From positions 17,100,628 to 17,164,627 of the forward strand of contig NC_091156.1 in assembly GCF_040958095.1 (NCBI RefSeq): 64,000 nucleotides of DNA. The letters run 5' to 3'. Each line of letters opens with the position of its first letter. Position 1 is the stretch's first letter. The DNA comes from Procambarus clarkii. Its lineage: Eukaryota > Arthropoda > Malacostraca > Decapoda > Cambaridae. Under the pieces are notes generated by a model. The model was not told the DNA's origin. It did no database searches and saw nothing but the letters and a program-made list of their open reading frames with translations. The translations under genes and the position numbers were made by a program. Positions 9,805 through 19,984 of this stretch are shown here, piece after piece.

Positions 9805-10397
9805 TATATGGTGGAAACGAGGAACTCAAAAGAAACACAGGATACAGGACACAACCTGACCTACTCATAGAAGGAAAGCAACATGTAAAAGATCTGGGAG
9901 TTATGATGTCTGACGACCTGACATTAAGTGAACATAACCGAGCGAATATAGCGGCGGCCAGGAAAATGATAGGATGGATTATGAGAACGTTCAAATCAAG
10001 AGACCCCACAGCAATAAATACTATTTAAATCACTTGTGTTGTCCCGTCTTGAGTACTGCTAGGTACTCACTTCCCCCTTCAGAGCAGGAGGGATTGCTGA
10101 ATTAGAGGGAATACAGAGAACATATACGGCACGCATAGAAAAGATAAAACATTTAAATTATTGGGACCGTCTCAAAGTTCTCAATGTACTCTGACAAGGA
10201 GACGAGAGGTATCAAACAATATATACATGGAAGATACTTGTAGGCCAGGTTCCAGATTTCCACAGTAGAATAACAACATACTGGAGCGAAAGGTATGGAA
10301 GAAAATGCAGAATAGAACCAGTGAGGAGCAGGGGTGCCATAGGCACAATCAGAGAACACTGTATAAACATCAGAGGTCCGCGGTTGTTCAACACCCC
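9805..10397 (+). mobile_element. LINE-B fragment, forward partner of an inverted pair
   Basis: The plus strand reads HVKDLGVMMSDDLT, AAARKMIGWIMRTFKS, LSRLEYC, FRAGGIAELEGIQRTYTA and GRKCRIEPVRSRGAIGT, with several stops and frameshifts. It stops in INIRGPRLFNT. It faces the minus-strand LINE-B copy at 10420-11150, making an imperfect inverted repeat with about 550-bp arms. Confidence 0.8.
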
Positions 10398-10419
10398 TTC
10401 CCCCCCGAGCAAGCCTGGT

Positions 10420-11150
10420 TACCTGGTTGATACCTGGTTGATGGGGATCTGGGAGTTCTTCTACTCCCCAAGCCCGGCCCGAGGCCAGGCTTGACTTGTG
10501 AGAGTTTGGTCCACCAGGCTGTTGCTTGCAGCGGCCCGCAGGCCCACATACCCACCACAGCCCGGTTGGTCCGGCACTCCTTGGAGGAATAAATCTAGTT
10601 TCCTCTTGAAAATGTCCACGGTTGTTCCGGCAATATTTCTTATGCTTGCTGGGAGGACGTTGAACAACCGCGGACCTCTGATGTTTATACAGTGTTCTCT
10701 GATTGTGCCTATGGCACCTCTGCTCTTCATTGGTTCTATTCTACATTTTCTTCCATGTCGTTCACTCCAGTACGTTGTTATTTTACTGTGTAGATTTGGT
10801 TCTTGGCCCTCCAGTATCTTCCAGGTGTATATTATTTGATATCTCTCTCGTCTTCTTCCTAGTGAGTACATTTGGAGGGCTTTGAGACGATCCCAATAAT
10901 TTAGGTGCTTTATTGTGTCTATGCGTGCCGTATATGTTCTCTGTATTCCCTCTATTTCAGCAATCTCTCCTGCTCTGAAGGGGGAAGTGAGTACTGAGCA
11001 GTACTCAAGACGGGACAACACAAGTGACTTGAAGAGTACAACCATTGTGATGGGATCCCTAGATTTGAAAGTTCTCGTAATCCATCCTATCATTTTTCTG
11101 GCTGCCGCAAGAAAGAAGAAACATTTAGAAACTGTCCAAGAAACATTTAG
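10420..11150 (-). mobile_element. LINE-B 3-prime half
   Basis: Best-preserved LINE-B 3-prime half in the window: post-RT domain, C-terminus and the 3-prime UTR with its GGAGTAGAAGAACTCCC hairpin and AACCAGGTATCAACCAGG tail. The coding part is described in the next entry. Confidence 0.85.
10461..11150 (-). pseudogene. LINE-B post-RT C-terminal ORF
   Basis: An open stretch of about 230 residues. It reads AARKMIGWITRTFKSRD, LFKSLVLSRLEYCS, GEIAEIEGIQRTYTARID, HLNYWDRLKALQMYSL, then INIRGPRLFNVLPASIRNIAG and PDQPGCGGYVGLRAAASNSL. This is typical of the region C-terminal to the RT in animal CR1/RTE-like LINEs. The catalytic FADD region and endonuclease are missing, so it is a dead 5-prime-truncated copy. 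The frame extends beyond 11150 into unrelated sequence. Confidence 0.75.
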
Positions 11151-11310
11151 ATAAGTTCTTACAAGAAGTGCCGAACCAACCAGGCTGTAGTGGATATGTG
11201 AGCCTGTGAGCCGCTCCAAGCAACAGCCTGTTGGACCAAGTTATCGCAAGTCAAGCCTGGCCCAGGGTTGGACTCGGGGAGTAGAACAACTCCCAGAACC
11301 CTCTGCAGGT
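11125..11310 (+). mobile_element. degenerate LINE-B-like 3-prime end
   Basis: Contains KKHLDKFLQEVPNQPGCSGYV in decayed form, the CAAGCAACAGCCTGTTGGACCA word and the ACAACTCCCAGAACCC UTR. It is similar in divergence to 5905-6150. Confidence 0.6.
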
Positions 11311-11434
11311 ATGCTCCAAGTATTCTAGTTGAGCAGATCAGTAACCAACATCAGATCATATATAGGATGTCAGCCCGTGAGGTTGATGGTGGGAAGGATG
11401 GCCAGGTGAGGGTAAGAGAAGACGAGTGTAGAGG

Positions 11435-11600
11435 GAGTAGTACACGGGAGACATCTCCCGTCACGCAGGGTACAGTCGCACCTCCACTGATCTCCAGTAT
11501 CATCTAATGATACTGGTAATGGCTCAAAAGGTCACCACTTACGGGCTATTCATGCCCGTGCCACCTTTTGGGTGGCTTAATCTTCATCAATCAATCAATC
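11435..11600 (-). repeat. hairpin repeat HP-D, full copy
   Basis: Aligns in reverse to 57770-57950. It holds three stem-loops: CCAGTATCAT-CTA-ATGATACTGG (11494-11516, perfect 10-bp stem), ACGGGC-TATTCAT-GCCCGT and GCCACC-TTTTG-GGTGGC. It ends at (ATCA)n. No coding potential. Confidence 0.7.
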
Positions 11601-11649
11601 GAGAGAGTAGTAGCCTATACGCGAGGAACACCGGCCTGTGGGATGAGCG

Positions 11650-11795
11650 CCAGGTAGGCTGTGACCCGTATGTCAGGCTGAGAGCAGCCACGTCCAACAG
11701 CCTGGTTGACCAGTCCAGCAACCAGGAGGCCTGGTCGACGACCGGGCCGCGGGGACACTAAGCCCCGGAAAGCACTTGAAGGTAGGCCATAATAC
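11650..11795 (+). mobile_element. LINE-A 3-prime end
   Basis: YVRLRAATSNSLVDQSSNQEAW followed by the terminal TCGACGACCGGGCCGCGG and AAGCCCCGGAAAGCAC tail. 5-prime truncated at the PDQPGC region. Confidence 0.75.
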
Positions 11796-11987
11796 ACCAC
11801 CACCGCCGCTGACTCAAGAGCACACAAGGGTAAAAGCCATATGTAGCTGGTGCAAGTGGTGAGTATGGCAGGACAAGCGGCGTCCACGGATGCCACACAA
11901 ATATGCAACACTGCCGCCTTAACGGGGATACGAACGAGACAAATCTGGCTGGAGGAGAAGGCCGTTGACAAGCCTCTTGCTGTTCCT

Positions 11988-12092
11988 GGCTGTACCAGAG
12001 TGTGACCCCACGCACCAGTCTGTACACCTTCACCACCCTGGCTGTACCAGAGTGTGACCCCATGCACCAGTCTGTACACCTTCACCACCCTA
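11988..12092. repeat. 52-bp tandem duplication
   Basis: Two nearly identical copies of a unit starting GCTGTACCAGAGTGTGACCC and ending TTCACCACCCT, differing at one base (ACGC/ATGC). Confidence 0.85.
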
Positions 12093-12279
12093 CAACACCA
12101 CCACCTTTGGCCAGAGTATGTCGCTACTGAAGTAACTCCTGCTACTTTACGTCCCTTTAACTACCCCCAAACGTGCCCGTGTTTACATCTGCCTCAAACT
12201 ATGCCTGTGACACTTTAATTACTGCAGCTTGGCAGTGGAAGGTGGAGACAACAGGTGCAGAGACACCGGGGTGCGCAGG

Positions 12280-12368
12280 TGCACACGCTGGCAACACTGC
12301 AGGTTTGCACACGCTGGCAACACCGGGGGGGGGGGGGGGGGTGCACACGCTGGGGGGGGGGGGGGTGT
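12280..12368. repeat. G-run-rich short repeat
   Basis: Repeats of GCACACGCTGGCAACAC alternate with uninterrupted G tracts of 10 or more. The G runs could form quadruplexes on the plus strand; they are also prone to assembly error. Confidence 0.6.
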
Positions 12369-12705
12369 CAACACTCACAATCACCTGACACACAAGGCCA
12401 AACTCCTCCAGTTTCACTCATACCTTCAACTGAAATGGTATATGTTGGGGGAGAGAGGGGGGTCACTGTAGGCATGTCTGTGATTCAAATGGCTGGCACA
12501 TGAAAGCCTTCAGTACGGCGTTAGTTCCCACCAAGTCTGCGGAGGGTGCGGTGATGGTTGGGCTCACTAAGCAGCAGCCAGGCAGAGGTCCCCGGTGTGT
12601 GGAGGTGGGCTGCGTCACGCGTCCACACCTCTACGGCCTCTCTGCTCATTACCAACATTGGCCACTACCAGTCCTGCTACTGCTACCACGCACCAATTAT
12701 ATTAA

Positions 12706-12712
12706 TATATTT

Positions 12713-12791
<79 letters not shown>

Positions 12792-12806
12792 TTTTATTAT
12801 ATATAT

Positions 12807-12879
<73 letters not shown>

Positions 12880-12886
12880 ATATAAA
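12706..12886. repeat. (TA)n microsatellite
   Basis: About 180 bp of TA dinucleotide with a few T and TTA interruptions. Tyr-Ile open frames through it are artefacts. Confidence 0.95.
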
Positions 12887-12919
12887 CATAAAAGGCATGT
12901 GATAATGGGCAAGCCATCA

Positions 12920-12992
12920 AGAGCGGGACTAGTACACGTGACGTGATGGGCGGGACACGTACACGTGATGGGCAGGACACGTACACGTAGTG
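12920..12992. repeat. short tandem of CACGTG-containing units
   Basis: Units of about 22-24 bp with ACACGTGATGGGC and GGACACGTAC. CACGTG (E-box hexamer) occurs twice. No evidence of function. Confidence 0.5.
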
Positions 12993-13017
12993 TTCTGGTA
13001 AAGGCCACCGTGCACTT

Positions 13018-13098
13018 AGTGTTATCTTGAGATGATTTCGGGGCTTTAAGTGTCCCCGCGGCCCGGTCCTCGACCAGCCGCTCGGCCGACGGGTTCCC
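13018..13098 (-). mobile_element. internally deleted SINE S1
   Basis: On the minus strand the A-box part of the S1 head (CGTCGGCCGAGCGG) is joined directly to the SINE tail (CTGGTCGAGGACCGGGCCGC through CTCAAGATAAC). The B box and the whole body are missing. Confidence 0.75.
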
Positions 13099-13099
13099 T

Positions 13100-13432
13100 T
13101 GCATACACTTCCTGGGATACCAATTAACCCAATGTCCCTATAATAGCCACATTCATCTCCACGCCAGTCTAACTTGCATACAACCTTGAGAAGTAGAAGG
13201 TCTGGAGAAGAATGGTCTTAAGTCCGGCCATGTGGCAGGTCGCCCCCACAGGCTTCTATGTCCATAACATTGTGTTGGCGGCCACTTCCGCCCCATCTTG
13301 TACCCACCCATGGGTACAGCTGCCCTCCCCCCCCCCTCCTGGCTCCTGCCCCCCTCCTCCTCCCTCTTCTTGCCTCATCAAGTGAGCCTCCCTAGTTACT
13401 GTAACTACCTCCTCAACACTAACTGCCTTACC
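13100..13432. other. no recognisable feature
   Basis: Unique-looking sequence with a C-rich stretch near 13325-13355. Confidence 0.35.
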
Positions 13433-13682
13433 TAAATTCATTTTGGGGTTCAGTTCCCAGCCCATTATGTGCTACTAACCTTTTCCACTACCGTCCATGG
13501 GATGGGTATGGGGTCCTCTACCGTCCATGGGATGGGTATGGGGTCCTCTACCGTCCATGGGATGGGTATGGGGTCCTCTACCGCCCATGGGATGGGTATG
13601 GGGTCCACTACCGCCCATGGGATGGGTATGGGGTCCACTACCACCCATGGGATGGGTATGGGTTGCATAATAAATGAATTCC
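13433..13682 (+). mobile_element. LINE-C 3-prime end with 30-bp minisatellite
   Basis: The flanks TTTGGGGTTCAGTTCCCAG and GCCCATTATGTGC on the left and TATGGGTTGCATAATAAATG on the right match the LINE-C 3-prime UTR at 54040-54130. Between them the segment TCCACTACCGCCCATGGGAT / GGGTATGGGG is repeated six times with a 30-bp period (13490-13663); LINE-C has it once. Confidence 0.85.
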
Positions 13683-13811
13683 AATAAAGTAAGGCCTTGC
13701 CCAGCACCTTGACTACCATGTACCAGTACTCCCAGGCTTGGGGAGGAGAGGAAGCAAGCCAAGACGTTAGTAATGTAAGGTGAGGGTGATGGTGAAGCAG
13801 GCACTGTATGT

Positions 13812-13886
13812 TTTGGTGGTGGATGGTGGTGATGGTGGTGGAGGATGGTGGTGGAGGATGGTGGTGGAGGATGGTGGTGGAGGGAG
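13812..13886. repeat. GGTGGTGGA-type short tandem repeat
   Basis: Units of ATGGTGGTGGAGG repeated several times, strongly purine/T biased. Confidence 0.8.
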
Positions 13887-13889
13887 GGT

Positions 13890-14598
13890 AACGGTATAGT
13901 GGAGGCGGGGTAGCTGGAGCGGGCGGGCGTCTGGGGGTCTTAACGCTCCCATGTGACCTCTACTCAACATTCTATCACCGCCTGACACCATGTACCAACA
14001 CTCCCATGTTAATTACCTCCACCAAGTGAGACATCAACAACTTTGAAGGAACACAACCACTACCTCCACCAACAACAACATAGTAAACCAACACAAGAAC
14101 CCAATCTACAGGACCCCTGGTGGCCGGGGTGAGGGGGGGGGGGGGGGTGAGTGGGGGGTGAGGAAGTACTGTTGAGGAGGGAAGATAATCCCCTGCCACA
14201 TGTTCAACACTTTCACTCCTCTATGTACTTCACGCTCAATGTACTTTTTCTTGTATTAATGCATTAGGTACATGTGCATTTGTACAGCGTGTCAGCTGCG
14301 TGATGCTAACAAATCCTCACCTCACATGTGAGAGTTAGTCACACGCACAATGTACAAGAGTTAACAAGAGATACAAGTCCGCGCTCGATACCTAAAGATT
14401 ACATAGTTTCCTTTACCGTCAAGTAGTGTGAAGACATGCCAGTAAATTACCCTCACTTCAACAGTCGGGAATAACAAACTTTACCATACCAATTATCTTA
14501 AATGTCTCTCCAACAAAGTTCACATTTCATCGACTTGCTCTAAATAATAGTTGTAATGTTGGTAACGAGGCCGTTTGTAGCGGGGCTGTGGTTACTAC
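13890..14598. other. no recognisable gene; one G tract
   Basis: Contains a G-run near 14130-14160. Otherwise unique-looking with no coding signal. Confidence 0.35.
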
Positions 14599-14599
14599 A

Positions 14600-14700
14600 G
14601 GTCAGCATGCGTGCAGCGGTCACCAACAGTCTGGTGGACCACGCCACTAAGCAGACCAGGTCACACCAGTCCGCGGGGGCACTCATCCCCCAAGCTACCT
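14600..14700 (+). mobile_element. decayed LINE-A-like tail
   Basis: GTCAGCATGCGTGCAGC, CAACAGTCTGGTGGACCA and GGGGGCACTCATCCCCC correspond to the SNSLVDQ and terminal region of LINE-A at low identity. Confidence 0.4.
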
Positions 14701-14925
14701 GCACGAACACTTAGGCTCTCCAAACATGTGTGCGTACCAACCCGTCCTCCTAGTCGCCAAGATTGATTACATTCTGCAGAGATTTAAGAATATGCCGCCA
14801 AGATTATAACTGTTGACTTGTCTCAATGTCTATTGCAGTGTGTGTGCGTGCACACATCTGGTAACATACTGCATGTATAAAGGAAGAAATGCACTGTATA
14901 TCTTTATCACTCACAATGTTCCCTA

Positions 14926-14926
<1 letters not shown>

Positions 14927-15023
<97 letters not shown>

Positions 15024-15104
15024 TCGTCAGTCACACCAGACGCTGCACCAGGATTGACAATTAGGGCGCAACTCCATAGTCTCCAGAGACTGAAGGATGC
15101 CTAA

Positions 15105-15181
<77 letters not shown>

Positions 15182-15192
15182 ATATATATTAT
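14927..15192. repeat. two (TA)n tracts flanking a 90-bp insert
   Basis: TA dinucleotides at 14927-15016 and 15109-15190. The intervening 90 bp of unique-looking sequence may be an insertion into one TA tract. Confidence 0.9.
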
Positions 15193-15368
15193 AAAATTAC
15201 TTTTGTGTGTATTTATAGCTAAATAAAGTGAATTCAATTTCAAATCCTTCTAATAGACTACTTTTTCTAACAATGTGGACGAACGTCCAAATATAGACGT
15301 GATGAACAAATATAATTTGCCACTATAAATTTTATAGTCCTGAAAAATAACGCAGAAAAAACGTAAAT

Positions 15369-15396
15369 ATGGAGCGGGGGGGGGGGGGGGGGCGGG
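15369..15396. repeat. poly-G tract
   Basis: About 18 consecutive G followed by CGGGGG; likely unstable and possibly mis-sized. Confidence 0.8.
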
Positions 15397-15469
15397 GGTA
15401 GAGCAACATAGACTATAATTAGGAATAATGTCTCAAAACGGAAATAAAAGAAAAAGCACGTATTGAGAA

Positions 15470-16058
15470 CTATGCTTTTTCAAGGCAAGTAGAGTTAACT
15501 GCCATTGTTATGGAAGTAAGATGCCTTGAAAGACACACCAACAGGGCACTGATCTCAACTGATTCAAAAGCAGCATTACAAAGCCTTGGAAAAAAACAGG
15601 CAGAAAACCTGGCGAGTCACTGAAGTCAAGAAGGAGAGCTGAGAGACTACTAACCAATTAGGGAAGAGTCGTCAATTTCCTGTAGATCCCTTCCCATGTT
15701 GGCATCTGTGGGAATGACGGGGCAGATGTGCTGGCCATACTGAATAACAATACAATATTCTATAACAACTCTCAACACTATTCTATAAGGTTGAGGAATT
15801 ATGAGGCAACATCACCTTGACAAGGTAACCGAGGAAAGGAGGATAGAAGAACAAATGTGTGAACTTGTACGCTGGTCCAATGTAGTTGTGGCTGACAGTC
15901 CCAACCATTGTGAACGAGGGAGACGTGGCCGCAGATGACAATCAGTAATAGCGACCGTTCGTTTGTGACACAAATATCCATAGAGATCTGGGATGGAAAC
16001 AACAGCTGAGCTACAAAATCTGTGGTGAGAGTGACGGACACCGATCGCCTTGACCACA
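15470..16058 (+). pseudogene. LINE RNase H domain relic, distinct from LINE-C
   Basis: The plus strand reads VELTAIVMEVRCLERHTNRA, ISTDSKAALQSLGKK and, after stops and a frameshift, SHVGICGNDGADVLA. These match the E, D and final D blocks of RNase H in non-LTR elements. The residue context differs from LINE-C (TDSKAALQSL against SDSWSSLTAL), so this is another family. Further on, RRQSVIATVR and CGESDGH suggest the C-terminal region. It is cut by a SINE at 16058. Confidence 0.6.
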
Positions 16059-16296
16059 CTATCTTGAGATGATTTCAGGGATTAGTGTCCCCGCGGCCCG
16101 GTCCTCAACCAGACCTCCACCCCCCAGGAAGAAGCCCGTGACAGCTGACTAGCTCACAGGTACCTATTTACTGCTAGGTAACAGGGGCATCAGGGTGAAT
16201 GAAACTCTGCCCATTGTTTCTCGCCGGCGCCCGGGATCGAACCCGGGACCACAGGATCACGCGTCCAGTGTTCTGTCCGCTCAGCCACCGGCTCCC
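16058..16296 (-). mobile_element. SINE S1, near full length
   Basis: The minus strand carries the GAGCCGGTGGCTGAGCGGAC head (A box slightly altered), B box GGTTCGATCCC, body with AACAATGGGCAGAGTTTC, TACCTAGCAGTAAATAGG, and the terminal GGTTGAGGACCGGGCCGCGG through CATCTCAAGAT. Confidence 0.9.
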
Positions 16297-16344
16297 CTCT
16301 GTAATGTACTATGAATTACAAGTCTACTTTTTGCCTGTCCTTTT

Positions 16345-16478
16345 ACAGTACTTCTTGTGAATCACCAGGCTGCGAGCAGCCGCGTCCAACAGCCTGGTTG
16401 ACCAGTCCAGCAACGAGGAGGCCTGGTCGAGGACCGGGCCGCGGGGACGCAAAGCCCCGGAAGCACCTCAAGGTAAGC
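16345..16478 (+). mobile_element. LINE-A 3-prime end
   Basis: CAGGCTGCGAGCAGCCGCGT, CAACAGCCTGGTTGACCAG and the terminal GGTCGAGGACCGGGCCGCGG..AAGCACCTCAAGG. Confidence 0.8.
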
Positions 16479-16529
16479 TAGGTCCATCACGTCCATATTT
16501 GTACGATCGGTATAATTTTAGGAGGACAG

Positions 16530-16662
16530 GGTTACCTTACCTTGCGGTGCTTTCGGAGCTCAACGTCCCCGCGGCCCGGTCCTCGACCCAACCTTCTGGT
16601 TGCAGGACTAGTCAACCAGGCTGTTGGACGCGGCTGCTCGCAGCCTGGTTGATAGGGTATCC
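16530..16662 (-). mobile_element. LINE-A 3-prime end, inverted
   Basis: Reverse complement of the same tail as 16345-16478; the two form an inverted pair about 50 bp apart. Confidence 0.8.
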
Positions 16663-17480
16663 AGATTTCACAAAAGCCTTCGACAAATGTTGCCATGATG
16701 TTATTGCACACAAAATGTGTGAAAAGGGGAATTGCCGGAAAAATAGGCAGATGGACTTACAATTTACTGACTAACAGAACCCAATGTGTAATAGTCAACA
16801 AAATAAAATCCGGTCCATCAACCGTGAAGAGCTCAGTCCCCCAGGGTACTGTGCTTGCTCCAGGACTTTTTCCTGTACCTCATATCGGACATAGACAAGG
16901 ACACAACCTATAGCACTGTATCATCCTTTGCAGATGACACTAGGAATTTTGAGAGTAATTCTCATAAAACAGAGAGAGGACACGGCAAACCACCTATCAG
17001 ATGTAAATCAGGTCTTTCTGTGGATTACAGAATATATATGGTATATATATTGAAGATAAGTTCCTGCTCATGCGCTACGGAAAAAAACAAAATATAAAAA
17101 CAGAAACCACGTACAAAACTCGGGCAAATCATAACATAGAACGAAAAGGCAATGTAAAGGATCTGGGTGTACTCATGTCGGAAGACCTTACCTTTAAAGA
17201 ACACAATAAAGTAGACGTCACAACTGCAAGAAAAATGACAGGTTGGATAACAAGAACCTTTCACACTAGAGATGCTATACCGATGATGATACTTTTCTAG
17301 CCGACCCCTCAGTGTTCAAGAGAGAACTGGATAAAGGATACCTGATTAACCAGGCTGTGACTCATACGTCAGGCTGTGAGCAGCCGCGTCCAACAGCCTG
17401 GTTGACCAGCCCAGCAATCAGATCTGGTCGACGACCGGGCCGTGGGGACGCTAAGCCCAGAAACCATCTCAAGGTAAGGT
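16660..17480 (+). mobile_element. LINE-A, RT core to 3-prime end with internal deletion
   Basis: In three shifting frames this reads DFTKAFDKCCHDVIAHKM, GRWTYNLLTNRTQCVIVN, VPQGTVLAPG, ISDIDKDTTYS, SFADDTRNFESN, RKGNVKDLGVLMSEDLTF and MTGWITRTFHTRDAIPM: RT motifs A to D and the following region. It then jumps at about 17300 to the C-terminal PLSVQERTG and the 3-prime tail (to 17480), skipping roughly 500 bp present in the 19985 and 20985 copies. It is a dead copy. Confidence 0.85.
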
Positions 17481-17483
17481 ACG

Positions 17484-17824
17484 CCACCAGTACTGTGCAC
17501 CATTACTGTGGCCACCAGTACTGTACACCAACACTGTGCCCACCAGTACTGTACACCATTACTGTGGCCACCAGTGCTGTGCACCATTACTGTGGCCGCC
17601 AGTACTGTACACCAACACTGGCCACCAGTACTGTACACCAACACTGGCCACCAGTACTGTACACCAACACTGGCCACCAGTACTGTACACCAACACTGGC
17701 CACCAGTACTGTACACCAACACTGGCCACCAGTACTGTACACCAACACTGGCCACCAGTACTGTACACCAACACTGTCCACCAGTACTGTGCACCATTAC
17801 TGTGGCCGCCAGCACTGTAACAGC
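17484..17824. repeat. 26/28-bp minisatellite beside a LINE-A tail
   Basis: Units CACCAGTACTGTACACCAAC plus ACTGGC (26 bp) make a central block of about eight. Flanking units read GTGCACCATTACTGTGGC (28 bp). The array starts at the first base after the LINE-A tail. Confidence 0.9.
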
Positions 17825-17825
17825 A

Positions 17826-18660
17826 GCTGACACATGCACAAAGGATGAGAGGAAATGGTGAGAGTTGACAAGCAGGGCTCACTCTCAGCAGCACCAGCCC
17901 CAGGCTGATGACTGGTGCTACCAGCCGCGCCCCAAGCAGCCACCACCACCAGGACAACTACCCGAGCTACCTCGCCTCCACAACACACATTAAAATACTC
18001 TAATTCAAGGAACAAACAAAAAAATCCAGTAGCAGATATAAGATAAATAATGGATGAATCTTGGCACGTAGAAGAGTTGGAGGGGAAGTGGGTGCAAGTG
18101 GCAGCATGATGAAGGCGGACCAGCGTGGAGGGGGGGAGGGGGAGGGGGAAGGGGAGGGGGAGAGGGGGGGAGAGGAAGGGGGTGAGCAAGCACCCAAGGT
18201 GGAGGCAGAGAAGGCCAGCACACACACACACACACACCACTGTTCCTCGTCCACCGCTACCCGCCCGCCCGCCCGCCGCCATATTGCTCACTTCCCCATT
18301 ATTATTAGCCGTCAAATGCAGATTGTCGAGATGTGTTAATGTTGTATTAGAGAAGGTTTAATAGATGACGCGTCACTCGCCTGATGAAAGCAGCTCCTTA
18401 CATTAGACACCTGAGTCAAGATAGTAACGGCGTCTTATGGGTTTGTTGGCATTGTTTACAGGGAGACGAGAGCTTTATAACACGCACCTCCAGCACCGTG
18501 CTTGTACAAGATATACCCAGTAGTATCCACCACCACCGCCACAACCAACCACAGTACCTCTACCACACCACAAACATCACAAAGCAAATACAAAATAAAC
18601 CAATCTCTGTTTTCCTTACATTCCGTTAGCAGAGGTTTTTTTTTTGTCTTTAGCCCGAAG
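17826..18660. other. no recognisable gene; G-rich block and (CA)n
   Basis: Holds a strongly G-rich block at 18125-18183 (GGGGGAGGGGGAGGGGGAAG pattern; quadruplex-capable), a short (CA)n near 18215-18235, and (CCCG)n near 18264-18280. No repeat family or coding signal is recognised. Confidence 0.4.
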
Positions 18661-18776
18661 GGCAAGTTTATTTTATTGGTTCATGAGCGTACCTATCTGT
18701 GAGTACGGTAAGGGAAGTGTAGTCTTATACTTGGTGCCTTGTACCAGAACTATCCTGACGTTGAACATCCTTGTAC

Positions 18777-19000
18777 AACCGAGGCCCGGTCCTCGACCAG
18801 GCCTCCTTTTTTGTTACACACCCCAAGAAGCAACCCGTAGCAGCTGTCTAACTCCCAGGTACCTATTTACTGCTAGGTGAACAGGCGCAGCAGGGTGAAA
18901 GAAACTCTGCCCATTTTGTTTCCGCCTTCACCGGGGATCGAAGCCGGAACCTCAGGACTACGAATCCGAAGCGCTATCCACCCAGCTGTCAGGCGCCCCT
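18777..19000 (-). mobile_element. SINE S2
   Basis: The minus-strand head reads GGCGCCTGACAGCTGGGTGG, an anticodon-loop-like TTCGTAG and a B box GGCTTCGATCCCC. The body (AATGGGCAGAGTTTCTTTCA, CCTAGCAGTAAATAGG) and tail (GGCCTGGTCGAGGACCGGGC) are those of S1. The last bases of the tail are missing at 18777. Confidence 0.88.
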
Positions 19001-19013
19001 GACGATAGGCCAA

Positions 19014-19045
19014 GTTATGGGGATAGCTTAGCTTATCCCCATAAC
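19014..19045. other. 12-bp perfect hairpin
   Basis: GTTATGGGGATA, an 8-base spacer, then TATCCCCATAAC. It sits just outside the SINE S2 head. No role is known. Confidence 0.6.
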
Positions 19046-19103
19046 TAAGCCTATCCTCATAAGACATTGAAAACCTATCTATTATTCTACCCTACTTAAC
19101 CTA

Positions 19104-19170
19104 CGTACGGGCTCACCATAGCCCGTGCTACTTGCCACTTTTTGTTCCCAGTAGCTGAATCTAAAAACAA
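19104..19170 (+). repeat. hairpin repeat HP-E, copy 2
   Basis: Perfect stem-loop ACGGGCT-CACCAT-AGCCCGT followed by GCTACTTG and a second decayed stem ending GTAGCTGAATCTA. Confidence 0.65.
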
Positions 19171-19498
19171 CATGTTTACATAGTTGTAATTCATTAACTG
19201 AGGTGGTCATTATAGCGACAGTCGGCGAGGCGCCTCCCGCTCGCACACTCGGTCTCTCCTTACACTACGAGCATGTCAAATACAACTCCTTGTAGCTCTG
19301 TGAACCACAGTCATGCGGGGCTCAACATCTTTAGTCCCGGGGAAAGATTGTCTTGAGGCTTCTTGACTTAATACCGACTATCAGCCTTTGACCGGACCTC
19401 GCAGGTGACGGTCAACTAAGTTACCGGTAACTGAGACACGATCTTCCCCGCCCTAAATCCAGGTTGACCTGGGACCTCAACTTCACCCGTCCGTCTCT
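19171..19498. other. no recognisable feature
   Basis: Moderately GC-rich unique-looking sequence; no coding signal. Confidence 0.35.
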
Positions 19499-19499
19499 A

Positions 19500-19983
19500 G
19501 AACACTGCAGAGTTGATCCCTAATCACTCCTTCCAACACTTTTATGATGTATTATGTTAGTGATAGAATTTTTAGCCAATGCTTTGCTTCCTCTGTTGTG
19601 TAGGAGAGCTGTATCTGAATGGCTGCTGGTACCTCTTCTGTGTCCAAGCTATTTCTCCTTAATAAACTCAGCGCTCATGCTACTGACTACATTTCTTTGT
19701 AAATATGGATTTCCAAAAGTCTAGACCTGGGGTCGACCTTTGTTAACCGTCTAGTACCTCTATTCCGTCCCAGTTCATCTTTCTTACTACAGTATACATA
19801 AATATCCGAAGCTTATAACAAACATTTTCCGTTGCCCAGTTGAAGACCTTATTGATACTGGCTTGTAATTGTCCATGTCTTTTACAGAAGTAATTTTCAT
19901 ACAGATTTTGGTGTCATCTGCGTAGCATGTCACGAAGCTGCGATTTGTGTTTTGTAAATGAGATGCCATATCTAGTACTAGTG
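19500..19983 (-). pseudogene. LINE RT relic (FADD-type motif)
   Basis: The minus strand gives SFVTCYADDTKICMKITSV, the RT catalytic motif C with its two aspartates. Lower down, in other frames, SKALAKN and IIKVLEGVIRDQL resemble RT finger motifs, out of normal order, so the piece is rearranged or two fragments abut. It probably belongs to the LINE-A/B group. Confidence 0.6.
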
Positions 19984-19984
19984 C

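Noticed and set aside
12700-12902. Tyr/Ile-rich membrane-like peptides
   Set aside because: Translation of (TA)n; the same occurs at 15.1, 24.1, 43.0 and 43.8 kb.
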